Part shown: positions 35,425-43,805 of the stretch, in pieces
How the letters are laid out: each line of letters begins with the position of its first letter
Position numbering within the stretch: the first letter of the stretch is position 1
Assembly (NCBI RefSeq): GCF_011089895.1
Contig: NZ_JAANAT010000001.1
Coordinates: forward strand, 62,001 to 126,000
Length of the DNA stretch: 64,000 nt
From: Mucilaginibacter inviolabilis
Lineage (GTDB): Bacteria > Bacteroidota > Bacteroidia > Sphingobacteriales > Sphingobacteriaceae
Direction of reading: 5' to 3'
Translations under genes and position numbers: made by a program
Notes under the pieces: model-generated
Database searches by the model: none
What the model was told of the DNA's origin: nothing
The model's input: the letters and a program-made list of their open reading frames with translations, nothing else

Positions 35425-36840
35425 TTAATTTCTGCAATATGGGGCAGGTGTTGGTTGTATGTTACCAGCACAAGGCCCCGTGGCAAATGTCGATCCAGGT
35501 TTAAATGCATTTAAGTTGCTGACAACCAAACCGGCTACATCGGCACGTAGAGCCGGCGAATTGGGTGCTACCTCTCCGGTATGAAGCGCTGCTATAGACA
35601 TATTCAAAGCTAAATTATAAGCAGCAATGAATTTCTCCGAAGCGGCAGCCGCAGTTACACCTCCATCCGATGGTATTTCAAAACATATAGTGCCAAAGCT
35701 AACAGGTATTTCCGTAGTCACACCATCGTGACGCACATAAGCCGTAAAGGAAAGGTTGCTCACCGATCCAGTCCAACTGTTCCCGACTTGAGTTACCCCT
35801 ACACTGCCACATAAACCAGCCCCATTTTTATCAAGCGTTATTTCGGGATATGAAGTACTTACAACTTGAACTACAGTGCATTGTACATTGTCAGCTGGGG
35901 GCGGAAAACTACCACCAGGCCCATCAATTACAGGGGGATCAGGCTGAACCACATTAATGGTAAGTTTACTTGTCGCCTCAACGCCCTGACCATTTGACGA
36001 GCAAGGATCTTTTGGGGGAGGCGGAGGTGTATCAGTACCGGGGCTACTACCGCCACCACCATTGTTGCCTCCAGGGTTCGTTCCACCACCACCGCCGCCT
36101 GCTCCACCGCCGCCACTTATCGTAATGCAGCTTGTATACGCATAATGTGAGCCAACCAGCTGATCATTAACATAGGTATCCACGTAAAAGTCGGTGCACT
36201 CAATAACAGGCGAGGTTGTATTTACCTTCAGTCTATTTTGATCGTTTTGTGTTACAGAAGGGTTTATTAACCGGCCATTGAGGTACTTATATCCGTTTAG
36301 ATATTTGCCTTGTGGGGTAAAATAAAGCACCAGTCCGCTAAAATCGGTATCGTGTTTACGGTAGGTATTACGGGCCAGTTTACTTGCATCGTAAGCAGGG
36401 TCACCAATTAAGATCATGATATAAGCCTTGTAACCGGTGCTATCTTTTAAAAGAAGAAAAGAACTGCGGCTATTGGCTTTGTTATTAAAACTTTTATGGT
36501 TAGTTGGATCTGTTAAAACCGAATTGACGCTCTGAGCCGGATCAATGGGCATTTCAATAACATCTTTAGCTAGTTTAGTATAAGTGTCGGTGTGCTGCCA
36601 ATCAGGTTTGATCGTCTGACTAAAATCAAAGCTTGTTGTTGTAGATTGCGTGCCCAGTTTGCCGTTGCCAGCCGGATAAGTGGTTTCATACCAACTTTTA
36701 GCCTGGGCAATGACCGGGTCAGAAACAGTGTTTTGTTGATCTGTATGTGAATCTTTTTTACAACTATTGATAATAATAGCAGCCAGACAAACAGTGGTGA
36801 ATAATAGCCAAGTGGCTTTTTTTAAAATGGGTTTAGGCAT
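35425..36840 (-). CDS. Secreted lipoprotein with glycine-rich linker and Cys-containing C-terminal domain
   Basis: A 471-residue protein with a lipoprotein signal (IIINSCKKDS, Cys about residue 27). An N-terminal domain at about residues 40-225 is of a type widespread in Bacteroidota surface proteins (AKSWYETTYP, WQHTDTYTKLAKDVIEMPI, DFSGLVLYFTPQGKYLNGYKYLNGRL). A Gly/Pro-rich linker follows at about 235-280, then a distinct C-terminal domain with several cysteines (CTVVQVVSTSYPEITLD and onward, ending NIQPTPAPYCRN). Proteins with this N-terminal domain often carry variable C-termini, a design shared with polymorphic secreted effectors. No toxin motif is recognised. Confidence 0.7.
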   Translation of the reverse strand: MPKPILKKATWLLFTTVCLAAIIINSCKKDSHTDQQNTVSDPVIAQAKSWYETTYPAGNGKLGTQSTTTSFDFSQTIKPDWQHTDTYTKLAKDVIEMPIDPAQSVNSVLTDPTNHKSFNNKANSRSSFLLLKDSTGYKAYIMILIGDPAYDASKLARNTYRKHDTDFSGLVLYFTPQGKYLNGYKYLNGRLINPSVTQNDQNRLKVNTTSPVIECTDFYVDTYVNDQLVGSHYAYTSCITISGGGGAGGGGGGTNPGGNNGGGGSSPGTDTPPPPPKDPCSSNGQGVEATSKLTINVVQPDPPVIDGPGGSFPPPADNVQCTVVQVVSTSYPEITLDKNGAGLCGSVGVTQVGNSWTGSVSNLSFTAYVRHDGVTTEIPVSFGTICFEIPSDGGVTAAAASEKFIAAYNLALNMSIAALHTGEVAPNSPALRADVAGLVVSNLNAFKPGSTFATGPCAGNIQPTPAPYCRN

Positions 36841-37205
36841 TGGATCGGAAATCTATTGCATGTTTAAATTAATACTTTCAATATGTAGTTAATATTTTAG
36901 CGCTGCAATAGGTGAAAACACGGTATTTTGAAAGTGGAGTAATTAGTGAATACCCAAGAAAAACTAAGGCTTTAAAGCGTTTTTGATAATTTCTAGAATC
37001 TGTTCATTTTTTACAATCCAAATACCTAATTTCAAGGTAACTTTATACGTAAAACTACGTATGCAATAGGGTATAATTACCTGTGTGAAATTGCAGGATA
37101 GGGTTTAATTTTAGGCAGTAAATGATTCTTGTTTAATAGCTGTTCAACGGGCTTAAAAATAACAGGAGTCAAACCTAAACCTTATCACTTTAAATCTAAA
37201 CGGTC
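36841..37205. promoter_or_regulatory. Divergent intergenic region of lipoprotein and CHAP genes
   Basis: 365 bases, AT-rich. The only clear structure is the inverted repeat ATACGTA-AAAC-TACGTAT at 37045-37062, which could be an operator. No gene seen. Confidence 0.45.
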
Positions 37206-38024
37206 ATGATTAAAAAGCAATACCTGAAAGAAATAGTTATAACGGGTACCCAGCAAAAAGGCGGAAACACCAACACCGTAAAAGATGTAATAAAGGTGCA
37301 AAGCTGGCTTAATTTATACGCTATGGTAAACCCATCGGCAGGCACGGCTACCGGTATCGACGGTGATTTTGGTCCGGCTACGCAGGCCGCGGTAAATGCT
37401 TTTCAACTGGCCAAAAATTTACCCCAAACCGGTATTGTTGATGCCGCTCTTTTTACCGAATTATCCAGACCGATGCTAAACGCCTTTACGGGCGTTGTAG
37501 CAGGAGCCGATCTGCGTACTTTGGTAGTAAATACCGCTTTTCAACATCTCAATAATGCCCCTTTTGAACTCACTATTAAAGGACAGAGTAACAGCGGCCC
37601 CTGGGTGCGCAGCTATATGGATGGAATGGAAGGTACGCCGTGGTTTTGGTGTATGGGCTTTGTACAAACTATTTTAGATCAGGCTGCCAGTCAGCTGGGT
37701 AAAGATTTTCGTACGCTGATGCCTTTGTCTTACAGTTGCGATACTGTAGCTACCACGGGGATTCAGAAGGGTATCCTGAGCCGTTTCGCTACTGTGCGCA
37801 GTAACCCTTCTATCGTGAAACCGGGTGATATCTTCCTGCTGGAAAAAACTACTTACGACTGGATACACACCGGCATTATCACCGCTGTCAATGGCGATGT
37901 GTTTGAAACTATTGAAGGCAATACCAATAACGATGGCAGCAGCAACGGGAACGGCGTGTACAAACGCGTCCGTAATTTCCAAAACTCCAAACTGGACGTA
38001 TTTTCGATACAGAGTTTAGTTTAA
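37206..38024 (+). CDS. Peptidoglycan-binding and CHAP-type amidase/endopeptidase protein without signal peptide
   Basis: A 272-residue protein with a peptidoglycan-binding domain (about residues 25-90: IKVQSWLNLYAMVNP, GDFGPATQAAVNAFQ). A CHAP-like papain-fold domain follows (about 105-272), with Cys in PWFWCMGFVQ, His in WIHTGIIT and Asn/Glu in IEGNTNNDG. It would cleave peptidoglycan amide bonds. No signal peptide or lipobox is present, unusual for a wall-active enzyme, so it may leave the cell by another route or act after lysis. A strong terminator follows. Confidence 0.82.
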   Translation: MIKKQYLKEIVITGTQQKGGNTNTVKDVIKVQSWLNLYAMVNPSAGTATGIDGDFGPATQAAVNAFQLAKNLPQTGIVDAALFTELSRPMLNAFTGVVAGADLRTLVVNTAFQHLNNAPFELTIKGQSNSGPWVRSYMDGMEGTPWFWCMGFVQTILDQAASQLGKDFRTLMPLSYSCDTVATTGIQKGILSRFATVRSNPSIVKPGDIFLLEKTTYDWIHTGIITAVNGDVFETIEGNTNNDGSSNGNGVYKRVRNFQNSKLDVFSIQSLV

Positions 38025-38072
38025 AAGATACGCACAGTGCTTTAAAAGTACGACTTAAAGCTTCGGACTGCA

Positions 38073-38116
38073 ACAGCCCGGTTTTCCGATAAAAAGGAAA
38101 ACCGGGCTGTTTTGTT
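38073..38116 (+). terminator. Rho-independent terminator after the CHAP gene
   Basis: A perfect 15-base stem (ACAGCCCGGTTTTCC at 38073-38087 with 38096-38110), an 8-base loop and a TTTGTT tail. Confidence 0.9.
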
Positions 38117-38592
38117 AAAGGGAAATACAACTCCAAAAACAACCGTTTGGTATGTAGTTATTTGAACATTAGTTGTGTGAAACTTTTTAAACCCAATAAA
38201 TCCTGCCAGTAATTTGTTAAAAAATGTTAAAATCGATGGTTTTGAATGAATTTTAAGCCGTTTTTGAGCTGTGTAGACCCGGTTTTTGTGTCAAAAAGTG
38301 TTAAAATAAAACTTTAAAAAGTTTTGTGCCATGCACCATCTGTTACCTTATTCGTTAAATATTTTGGTAATAAATTTAACTTAAACCTAAAGCAGGTTCA
38401 CGATCCAATCTGTTGTGTTTTGGTATTTTCTTTAAGTGATTGTTTTAGAGGTTGTTTTAAGTCACAGTTAAGTTACAGGTCATTTTGAAAAAAAGTTGTT
38501 CATTTTCTTTAAATGCCTTTCTAAAACTTAGGTAATTTGCCATATTTGCCTACGCAAGTAATAGGGTATAAACCAATTAACCGATTTTAGAT
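38114..38592. other. Long AT-rich leader before the Gfo/Idh/MocA gene
   Basis: About 480 bases between the terminator and the next gene; no gene or strong inverted repeat seen. It shares AATAGGGTATA (near 38560) with the region near 37065 before the CHAP gene. That may be a shared promoter or regulator element, but a clear -7/-33 pair is not found. Confidence 0.35.
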
Positions 38593-39921
38593 ATGATTAG
38601 CCGTAGAAAGTTCATCCAGACAACTTCATTAGCAGGTACCTGCTTCCTGCTTACACCAGAGCTATCAAAAGCGGGGGTTTTTAAAGGGTCGCCAAATGAT
38701 AAGGTAGTGTTAGGAATGATGGGAACCAATAGCCGCGGGCTATACCTGGCTCAAAGCTTTGCCCGTATACCCAACGTGGAGATAGGATATATATGTGATG
38801 TAGACTCCAAAGTGGTTGAGAAAACCATTAATGAGATATTCAAAATTACTGGTAAAAAACCACAGGGCATTACCGATATTCGTAAAATGCTCGAGATCAA
38901 GGAAATTGATGCGGTAGTTATTGCCGCACCTGATCATTGGCATGCTCCGGCCACCATTATGGCCTGCCAGGCGGGTAAACATGTGTATGTAGAAAAACCC
39001 TGCAGCCATAACCCACATGAGGGTGAAATGGCGGTTGCGGCCTCCAAAAAATACAATAAACTGGTGCAAATGGGTAGCCAGCGCCGTTCATTTAGTAATG
39101 TACAGGCTATGGTGAAGGAATTGCATGATGGCGTTATCGGCCGGGCTTATTATGCCAAAGGCTGGTATACTAATCACCGTGCAAGCATCGGCCGTGGTAA
39201 GGAAACGGCTGTACCTGAAAATCTAAACTATGACCTTTGGCAGGGCCCGGCACCACGTGTGGTTTATCGCGATAACCTGATCCATTATAACTGGCACTGG
39301 CTTTGGAACTGGGGAACCGGTGAGGCTCTGAACAATGGTACCCACGAGTTGGATGTGATCCGCTGGGGCTTGGGTGTTGATTTTCCGAACAAGGTAGTAT
39401 CAACCGGTGGACGTTTTCATTTTAACGATGATTGGCAAACGCCTGATACACAAAATATCCTGTACAATTTTCCCAATAATACTGCTGCTGAGTGGGAAGG
39501 CCGTAGCTGCAACGGATTTGGTATTGAAAAAATAGGCAGGGGAGTAATCTTCTACGGTGATAAAGGAACCTTGTTTTACGGTGGCGGCAACGGCTATCAG
39601 GTTTACGATGGTGATAACAAACTGGTAAAGGATGTGAAAGACGATACCAAAGTTGATGCTAACAATAAAGTTAGCCCTACCGAGGCACTGGATGGTTTTC
39701 ACATGCAGAACTTTATTGATGCCATAAGAGGCAAAACTGCTTTAAACTGCCCGATTGAAACCGGATTTAAGTCGACATTGTTGCCTCAGTTGGGTAATAT
39801 ATCTTACCGGGTTGACCGGGTATTGCATGTCGATCCAGCTAATGGGCATATTATAAACGATCCGGAAGCTACCAAACTATGGAGCAGGGAGTATGAAAAG
39901 GGCTGGGAAGTAAATGTATAA
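38593..39921 (+). CDS. Gfo/Idh/MocA-family oxidoreductase with Tat signal
   Basis: A 442-residue protein. The N-terminus holds a twin-arginine motif (SRRKFIQTTSLAGTCFLL), so the folded enzyme with its NAD(P) is exported to the periplasm. It has a Rossmann fold with DAVVIAAPDHWHAPATIMA and GKHVYVEKPC, whose Lys is catalytic. The C-terminal domain has NGTHELDVIRWGLG. Such exported enzymes can oxidise the 3-hydroxyl of sugars or act in glycosidase-like retro-aldol chemistry. The next gene encodes a 3-keto-glycoside hydrolase-type protein, which supports a 3-keto-sugar pathway. Confidence 0.92.
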   Translation: MISRRKFIQTTSLAGTCFLLTPELSKAGVFKGSPNDKVVLGMMGTNSRGLYLAQSFARIPNVEIGYICDVDSKVVEKTINEIFKITGKKPQGITDIRKMLEIKEIDAVVIAAPDHWHAPATIMACQAGKHVYVEKPCSHNPHEGEMAVAASKKYNKLVQMGSQRRSFSNVQAMVKELHDGVIGRAYYAKGWYTNHRASIGRGKETAVPENLNYDLWQGPAPRVVYRDNLIHYNWHWLWNWGTGEALNNGTHELDVIRWGLGVDFPNKVVSTGGRFHFNDDWQTPDTQNILYNFPNNTAAEWEGRSCNGFGIEKIGRGVIFYGDKGTLFYGGGNGYQVYDGDNKLVKDVKDDTKVDANNKVSPTEALDGFHMQNFIDAIRGKTALNCPIETGFKSTLLPQLGNISYRVDRVLHVDPANGHIINDPEATKLWSREYEKGWEVNV

Positions 39922-39992
39922 ATGCTGTTAAGCTTTTCCGGGCGTACGAGACTTAAAATTATCCAAAATATAAAACCAATATAACATTACAC

Positions 39993-41360
39993 ATGAAGAA
40001 AATCATCTACCCGGCCATGGCCTTATTTGTTGTGGCTGCCTTACTGCCTGTTAAAAGTAACGCCCAAACCACTTTATTTGATGGTAAAACCCTAAAAGGC
40101 TGGAAACGCCTGGCTGGTACTGCCGATTATAAAGTAGAGGATGGCCAGATAGTAGGTACTACTGTTTTAAATTCGGGCAATTCATTTTTAGTAACCGAAA
40201 AGGAGTATGGTGATTTTATATTAGAACTGGACACTAAAATAGAAAGCAAGCTGAGTAACTCAGGTGTGCAAACCCGCAGTCATTATGATCCTGCAGGCCA
40301 TGAAGGTAAGGGAAAGGTTTACGGTCGCCAGTTTGAAATTGATCCATCTGACCGTAAATGGACAGGTGGTATTTATGATGAAGGCCGAAGAGACTGGCTT
40401 TATCCGCTTGATCTGAACGCTAAGGCAAAAGATGCTTTTAAAGTAGGCGAGTACAATCATATCAAAATTGAATGTATTGGCAATGAAATGAAAACCTGGA
40501 TTAATGGCGTGCCTGTTGCTGATGTAGTGGATACTATCGACAGCAAAGGTTTTATCGGTTTGCAGGTACATGCAGTAAGTAAAGAGGAGCAGGCCGGTAA
40601 AAAGGTATATTTTAAAAACTTTAAGCTGCAAACCACCAATTTAAAACGTACACCATTCCCCAAGGATATCTATGTCGTAAACTTGCAACCAAACAGCATT
40701 ACTCCTGCCGAAAAAGCAGCAGGTTGGAAATTACTGTATGATGGTAAAACCAACACTGGCTGGCGTGGTGCCACTTTAAAAATTTTTCCGGCTATGGGAT
40801 GGGAATATAAAGACGGAACCATGCATGTACTTCCATCGGCAGGAAAAGAGGAATCAGGTGGTGGTGATATTGTAACTAACGATCAGTATAGCGCTTTTGA
40901 TCTTTCGTTTGAATTTAAATTAACGCCAGGGGCCAACAGCGGTGTGAAATATTTTGTGACCCTGTCTGAAGTAACGAAAGGCTCAGCCATTGGATTGGAA
41001 TACCAGGTACTGGATGATAAATTGCATCCGGATGCCAAACTCGGTCGTGACGGTGATCGTACCCTGGCCTCATTATATGATCTGATCAAAGCCAATAAAC
41101 AGGAACGTTTTGTACATCCGATAGGCAGCTGGAACATCGGCAGGATTGTGGTATACCCCAATAACCACGTAGAGCACTATCTGAACGGCATTAAAGTGCT
41201 GGAATATGAACGTGGCTCTAAAGAATTCCGGGATCTGGTAGCTATCAGCAAGTACACCATCTGGAAAAATTTTGGCGAAGCAAAAGAAGGCCATCTGTTG
41301 CTGCAGGATCATGGCAACGAAGCGTTTTTTAGGAATATTAAGATCAGGAATTTGAAGTAA
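39993..41360 (+). CDS. Tandem DUF1080 (3-keto-disaccharide hydrolase-type) protein, exported
   Basis: A 455-residue protein with a signal peptide (LLPVKSNAQTT) and two DUF1080/PF06439 concanavalin-like domains in a row. The first is at about residues 28-212 (LFDGKTLKGWKRLAG to VYFKNFKLQ), the second at about 240-455 (LLYDGKTNTGWRGATLKIFP to FFRNIKIRN). The family includes hydrolases that cleave 3-keto-glucosides. It follows the exported Gfo/Idh/MocA gene by 71 bases in the same direction, so both probably form one periplasmic module. The doubled domain suggests one copy binds and the other cleaves, which is inference. Confidence 0.88.
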   Translation: MKKIIYPAMALFVVAALLPVKSNAQTTLFDGKTLKGWKRLAGTADYKVEDGQIVGTTVLNSGNSFLVTEKEYGDFILELDTKIESKLSNSGVQTRSHYDPAGHEGKGKVYGRQFEIDPSDRKWTGGIYDEGRRDWLYPLDLNAKAKDAFKVGEYNHIKIECIGNEMKTWINGVPVADVVDTIDSKGFIGLQVHAVSKEEQAGKKVYFKNFKLQTTNLKRTPFPKDIYVVNLQPNSITPAEKAAGWKLLYDGKTNTGWRGATLKIFPAMGWEYKDGTMHVLPSAGKEESGGGDIVTNDQYSAFDLSFEFKLTPGANSGVKYFVTLSEVTKGSAIGLEYQVLDDKLHPDAKLGRDGDRTLASLYDLIKANKQERFVHPIGSWNIGRIVVYPNNHVEHYLNGIKVLEYERGSKEFRDLVAISKYTIWKNFGEAKEGHLLLQDHGNEAFFRNIKIRNLK

Positions 41361-41380
41361 CCACTTCAACCTATATAATT

Positions 41381-41460
41381 TGTCATTCTGAGCGACAGCG
41401 AAGAATCTATTAACAACCTAAATGGTTTATAGCAGATTCTGCCCTTTGTTCAGGATGACA
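41381..41460. repeat. REP-like palindrome, copy 1 (TGTCATTCTGAGCG type)
   Basis: The left end TGTCATTCTGAGCGACAGCG and the right end (CAGGATGACA) match the family consensus; the right arm is decayed in the middle. It lies 20 bases beyond the DUF1080 stop. Confidence 0.8.
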
Positions 41461-41692
41461 TTCTTTTGTGAAGTTTTCCTTCTAAGAAAACCCTCCATGA
41501 AGTATTGCCGGAAATTATTTTCTCCTCGATAAGAAGTACTTAACTAATGTTTATAAACTTTGAGTGATTTTTGATGGGTTGAATTAATAGATCTGCGCTT
41601 TTATTTGCTATTTTTAATTGTTACACCTACCTAACATCACGCTTCAAAAAAGCATGTTTTCAGCATTTTATTAATCACCATAATCAACAGAA
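41461..41692. other. Region upstream of the alpha/beta hydrolase gene
   Basis: The rest of a 332-base gene-free space after the REP-like repeat. No gene, strong inverted repeat or convincing promoter pair seen. Confidence 0.35.
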
Positions 41693-42514
41693 ATGAGTAA
41701 GATCACAGTAAAAGACGGAACCGAGATTTATTACAAGGATTGGGGAACAGGACAACCACTTTTTTTTCACCATGGCTGGCCTTTATCCGGAGATGATTGG
41801 GATGCGCAAATGATGTTTTTTCTAAAAAAGGGATACAGGGTTATAGCCCATGACCGTCGTGGTCACGGAAGATCAAGCCAGGTTTCGGGAGGACATGACA
41901 TGGATACTTATGCAGCAGATGTAGCAGCGATAACCGAGGCATTGGATCTGAGAGACGCCATACATATCGGTCATTCTACCGGCGGCGGCGAAGCTATCCA
42001 TTACGCGGCTAATTTGGGAAAAGGGCGTGTTGCCAAAGTGGTGCTGATTAGTGCGGTTACGCCGTTAATGGTTAAAACTGAAAATAATCCTGACGGAGTG
42101 CCCATGTCTGTATTTGATGAAATACGTGAAGGTACGGCATTTAACCGGGCACAATATTTTGAGGATTTTACTATTCCTTTTTATGGCTACAACCGTGAGG
42201 GAGCAAAAATATCTCAGGGAATCAGAGATAACTGGTGGCGTCAGGGCATGATGGGCGGAGTTAAAGCGCATCATGACGGCATTAAAGCTTTTTCTGAAAC
42301 AGATTTTACAGAAGATCTTAAAAGTGTAGATATCCCTGTGCTTGTTTTGCATGGTGAAGACGACCAGATTGTTCCGTTTCCAATTTCGGGAGCAAAAGCA
42401 GTAAAGCTTTTGAAAAATGGAAAGCTGATTTCTTATCCTGGCTTCCCTCATGGAATGCCTGCAACAGAGGCTGCAACAATCAACAAAGATCTTTTAGCAT
42501 TTATTCAATCATAA
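41693..42514 (+). CDS. Alpha/beta hydrolase (non-heme chloroperoxidase/arylesterase type)
   Basis: A 273-residue enzyme with the triad segments GHSTGGGEAIHY (nucleophile Ser), LVLHGEDDQIVPF (Asp) and YPGFPHGMPATEA (His). The front HHGWPLSGDDWDAQMMFF and HDRRGHGRSSQ are typical of the non-heme chloroperoxidase group, which are esterases with perhydrolase side activity. Substrate unknown; has its own terminator. Confidence 0.93.
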   Translation: MSKITVKDGTEIYYKDWGTGQPLFFHHGWPLSGDDWDAQMMFFLKKGYRVIAHDRRGHGRSSQVSGGHDMDTYAADVAAITEALDLRDAIHIGHSTGGGEAIHYAANLGKGRVAKVVLISAVTPLMVKTENNPDGVPMSVFDEIREGTAFNRAQYFEDFTIPFYGYNREGAKISQGIRDNWWRQGMMGGVKAHHDGIKAFSETDFTEDLKSVDIPVLVLHGEDDQIVPFPISGAKAVKLLKNGKLISYPGFPHGMPATEAATINKDLLAFIQS

Positions 42515-42548
42515 ACCAAAAAGATCGTTCTTGTTGAATATTCAGAAT

Positions 42549-42582
42549 AAAAGCCGTCAGTCGTTTATGACTGACGGCTTTT
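42549..42582. terminator. Bidirectional terminator between hydrolase and GntR genes
   Basis: A perfect 14-base stem (AAAAGCCGTCAGTC at 42549-42562 with 42569-42582), a 6-base loop, A run on one side and T run on the other, located between convergent genes. Confidence 0.9.
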
Positions 42583-42604
42583 ACCTAAAAATCACCACTG
42601 TGAT

Positions 42605-43633
42605 TTATAACGAACTTCTGATGGTAACATGAAACGGTACTGCGAAGTGTTCGTGGCAATTGCTCAGGGCAAATTCTGCCGCTTTGCTGCCCATTAGCTT
42701 GAAATCGGTTGATATAGTAGTGATGCCATCCAGGATGATCTCTTTAAGCGCGGTTTCGTTATAAGATATTACACCCACGTCTCTGGCTACTTTTAAATCA
42801 GACGCGATGATCTTTTTGATCAGTTCAACCAGGTCGTCCTCCATTAGGCTGATATAAACCGTTTGCGGCTGGATGGTTTCTGCTGATAAGGAATCGACCA
42901 CGGCATATTCAAAAGCATACTGCCGGCAAAAATTTAAAAACCCCTTCATGATCTCTTTAGAGTGATAGGTTTTGCCCGGGAATATCAGTTTAATGGTGTG
43001 GTAATTTGTTAGCTTATCCAGCAACTTTTTCAGGGCCTCGTATACATCGGTGGCGAAGTTTTCGTAAATCGCCGCAAACTTTCCGCTTACCCCGGGTACC
43101 AGGTTATCCAGCAGGATCAGTTTATCCTTCGGGATGATATTGATGATCTCATGCGCTTTGGCTTCATTATCCAGGAAATGCGGGATAATGATATACTTGG
43201 CATAATCGTTTTGAGCGCTTTCGGTAATGATCTTCTTGAAAAAATGGAAATCGTTATTGTAGATATAAAAATCGACGGTGGCCTTTTCACCAATAGTATC
43301 TACAAAAGCGTCGTAAATGATCTTTTTATGCCCGCTCAGTTTGTTGAACAGCAGGAATATTTTGATCGGTTTCTGAAAATCGGTATTGGAGATAAAAAAG
43401 CCCTTGCCAGGTACCGAACTTACAATACCTTTATCTTTCAATTCCTTATAAACCCGCTCAATGGTATTGCGTGAAGTATCCAGGGCAAAGCTCAGGTCAT
43501 TGATAGAGGGAAGCATGTCATCTTTAACAATATCACCGCTTTCGATACCCCTGATAATGGCGTTGGATAACTGCAGGTATTTGGGCGTGATAGAGTATTC
43601 GTCTATCGATAATATTTTCAGATAATTTTTCAC
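42605..43633 (-). CDS. GntR-family regulator with sugar-binding-protein-like sensor domain
   Basis: A 342-residue protein with an N-terminal GntR winged helix (residues 14-80: YLQLSNAIIRGIESGDI, LPSINDLSFALDTSRNTIER, GIVSSVPGKGFFIS). A LacI-like periplasmic-binding-fold sensor follows (IKIFLLFNKLSGHKKII, VGVISYNETALKEIILDGI). This architecture in Bacteroidota commonly controls sugar genes. It is divergent to the GH78-like gene and has a perfect palindrome (43658-43669) in its promoter region, probably its operator. Confidence 0.92.
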   Translation of the reverse strand: MKNYLKILSIDEYSITPKYLQLSNAIIRGIESGDIVKDDMLPSINDLSFALDTSRNTIERVYKELKDKGIVSSVPGKGFFISNTDFQKPIKIFLLFNKLSGHKKIIYDAFVDTIGEKATVDFYIYNNDFHFFKKIITESAQNDYAKYIIIPHFLDNEAKAHEIINIIPKDKLILLDNLVPGVSGKFAAIYENFATDVYEALKKLLDKLTNYHTIKLIFPGKTYHSKEIMKGFLNFCRQYAFEYAVVDSLSAETIQPQTVYISLMEDDLVELIKKIIASDLKVARDVGVISYNETALKEIILDGITTISTDFKLMGSKAAEFALSNCHEHFAVPFHVTIRSSL

Positions 43634-43657
43634 AAGTTACAATTGGAGCAGCACAAA

Positions 43658-43669
43658 TGTAATATTACA
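43658..43669. promoter_or_regulatory. Candidate GntR operator (TGTAATATTACA)
   Basis: A perfect 12-base palindrome lies 25 bases upstream of the GntR start and 137 bases upstream of the GH78-like start. Confidence 0.55.
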
Positions 43670-43805
43670 CAATTGCATTTTATTCATTAAAAAGATGGTA
43701 GGGGATAGTTTGAAAAATGTATATATTTATGTTGTTATAACCAATTAACAACCTCCGGTACAACCAATTACCGGAACCCTGAAAACTTAATTAAACTATT
43801 CCCCT

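Noticed and set aside
35415..35510. N-terminal extension of the hypothetical gene at 34740
   Set aside because: It overlaps the end of the lipoprotein gene by 86 bases; the ATG at 35414 gives a normal 10-base spacing.
40260..40631. 123-codon minus-strand frame inside the DUF1080 gene
   Set aside because: Shadow of a well supported coding region.
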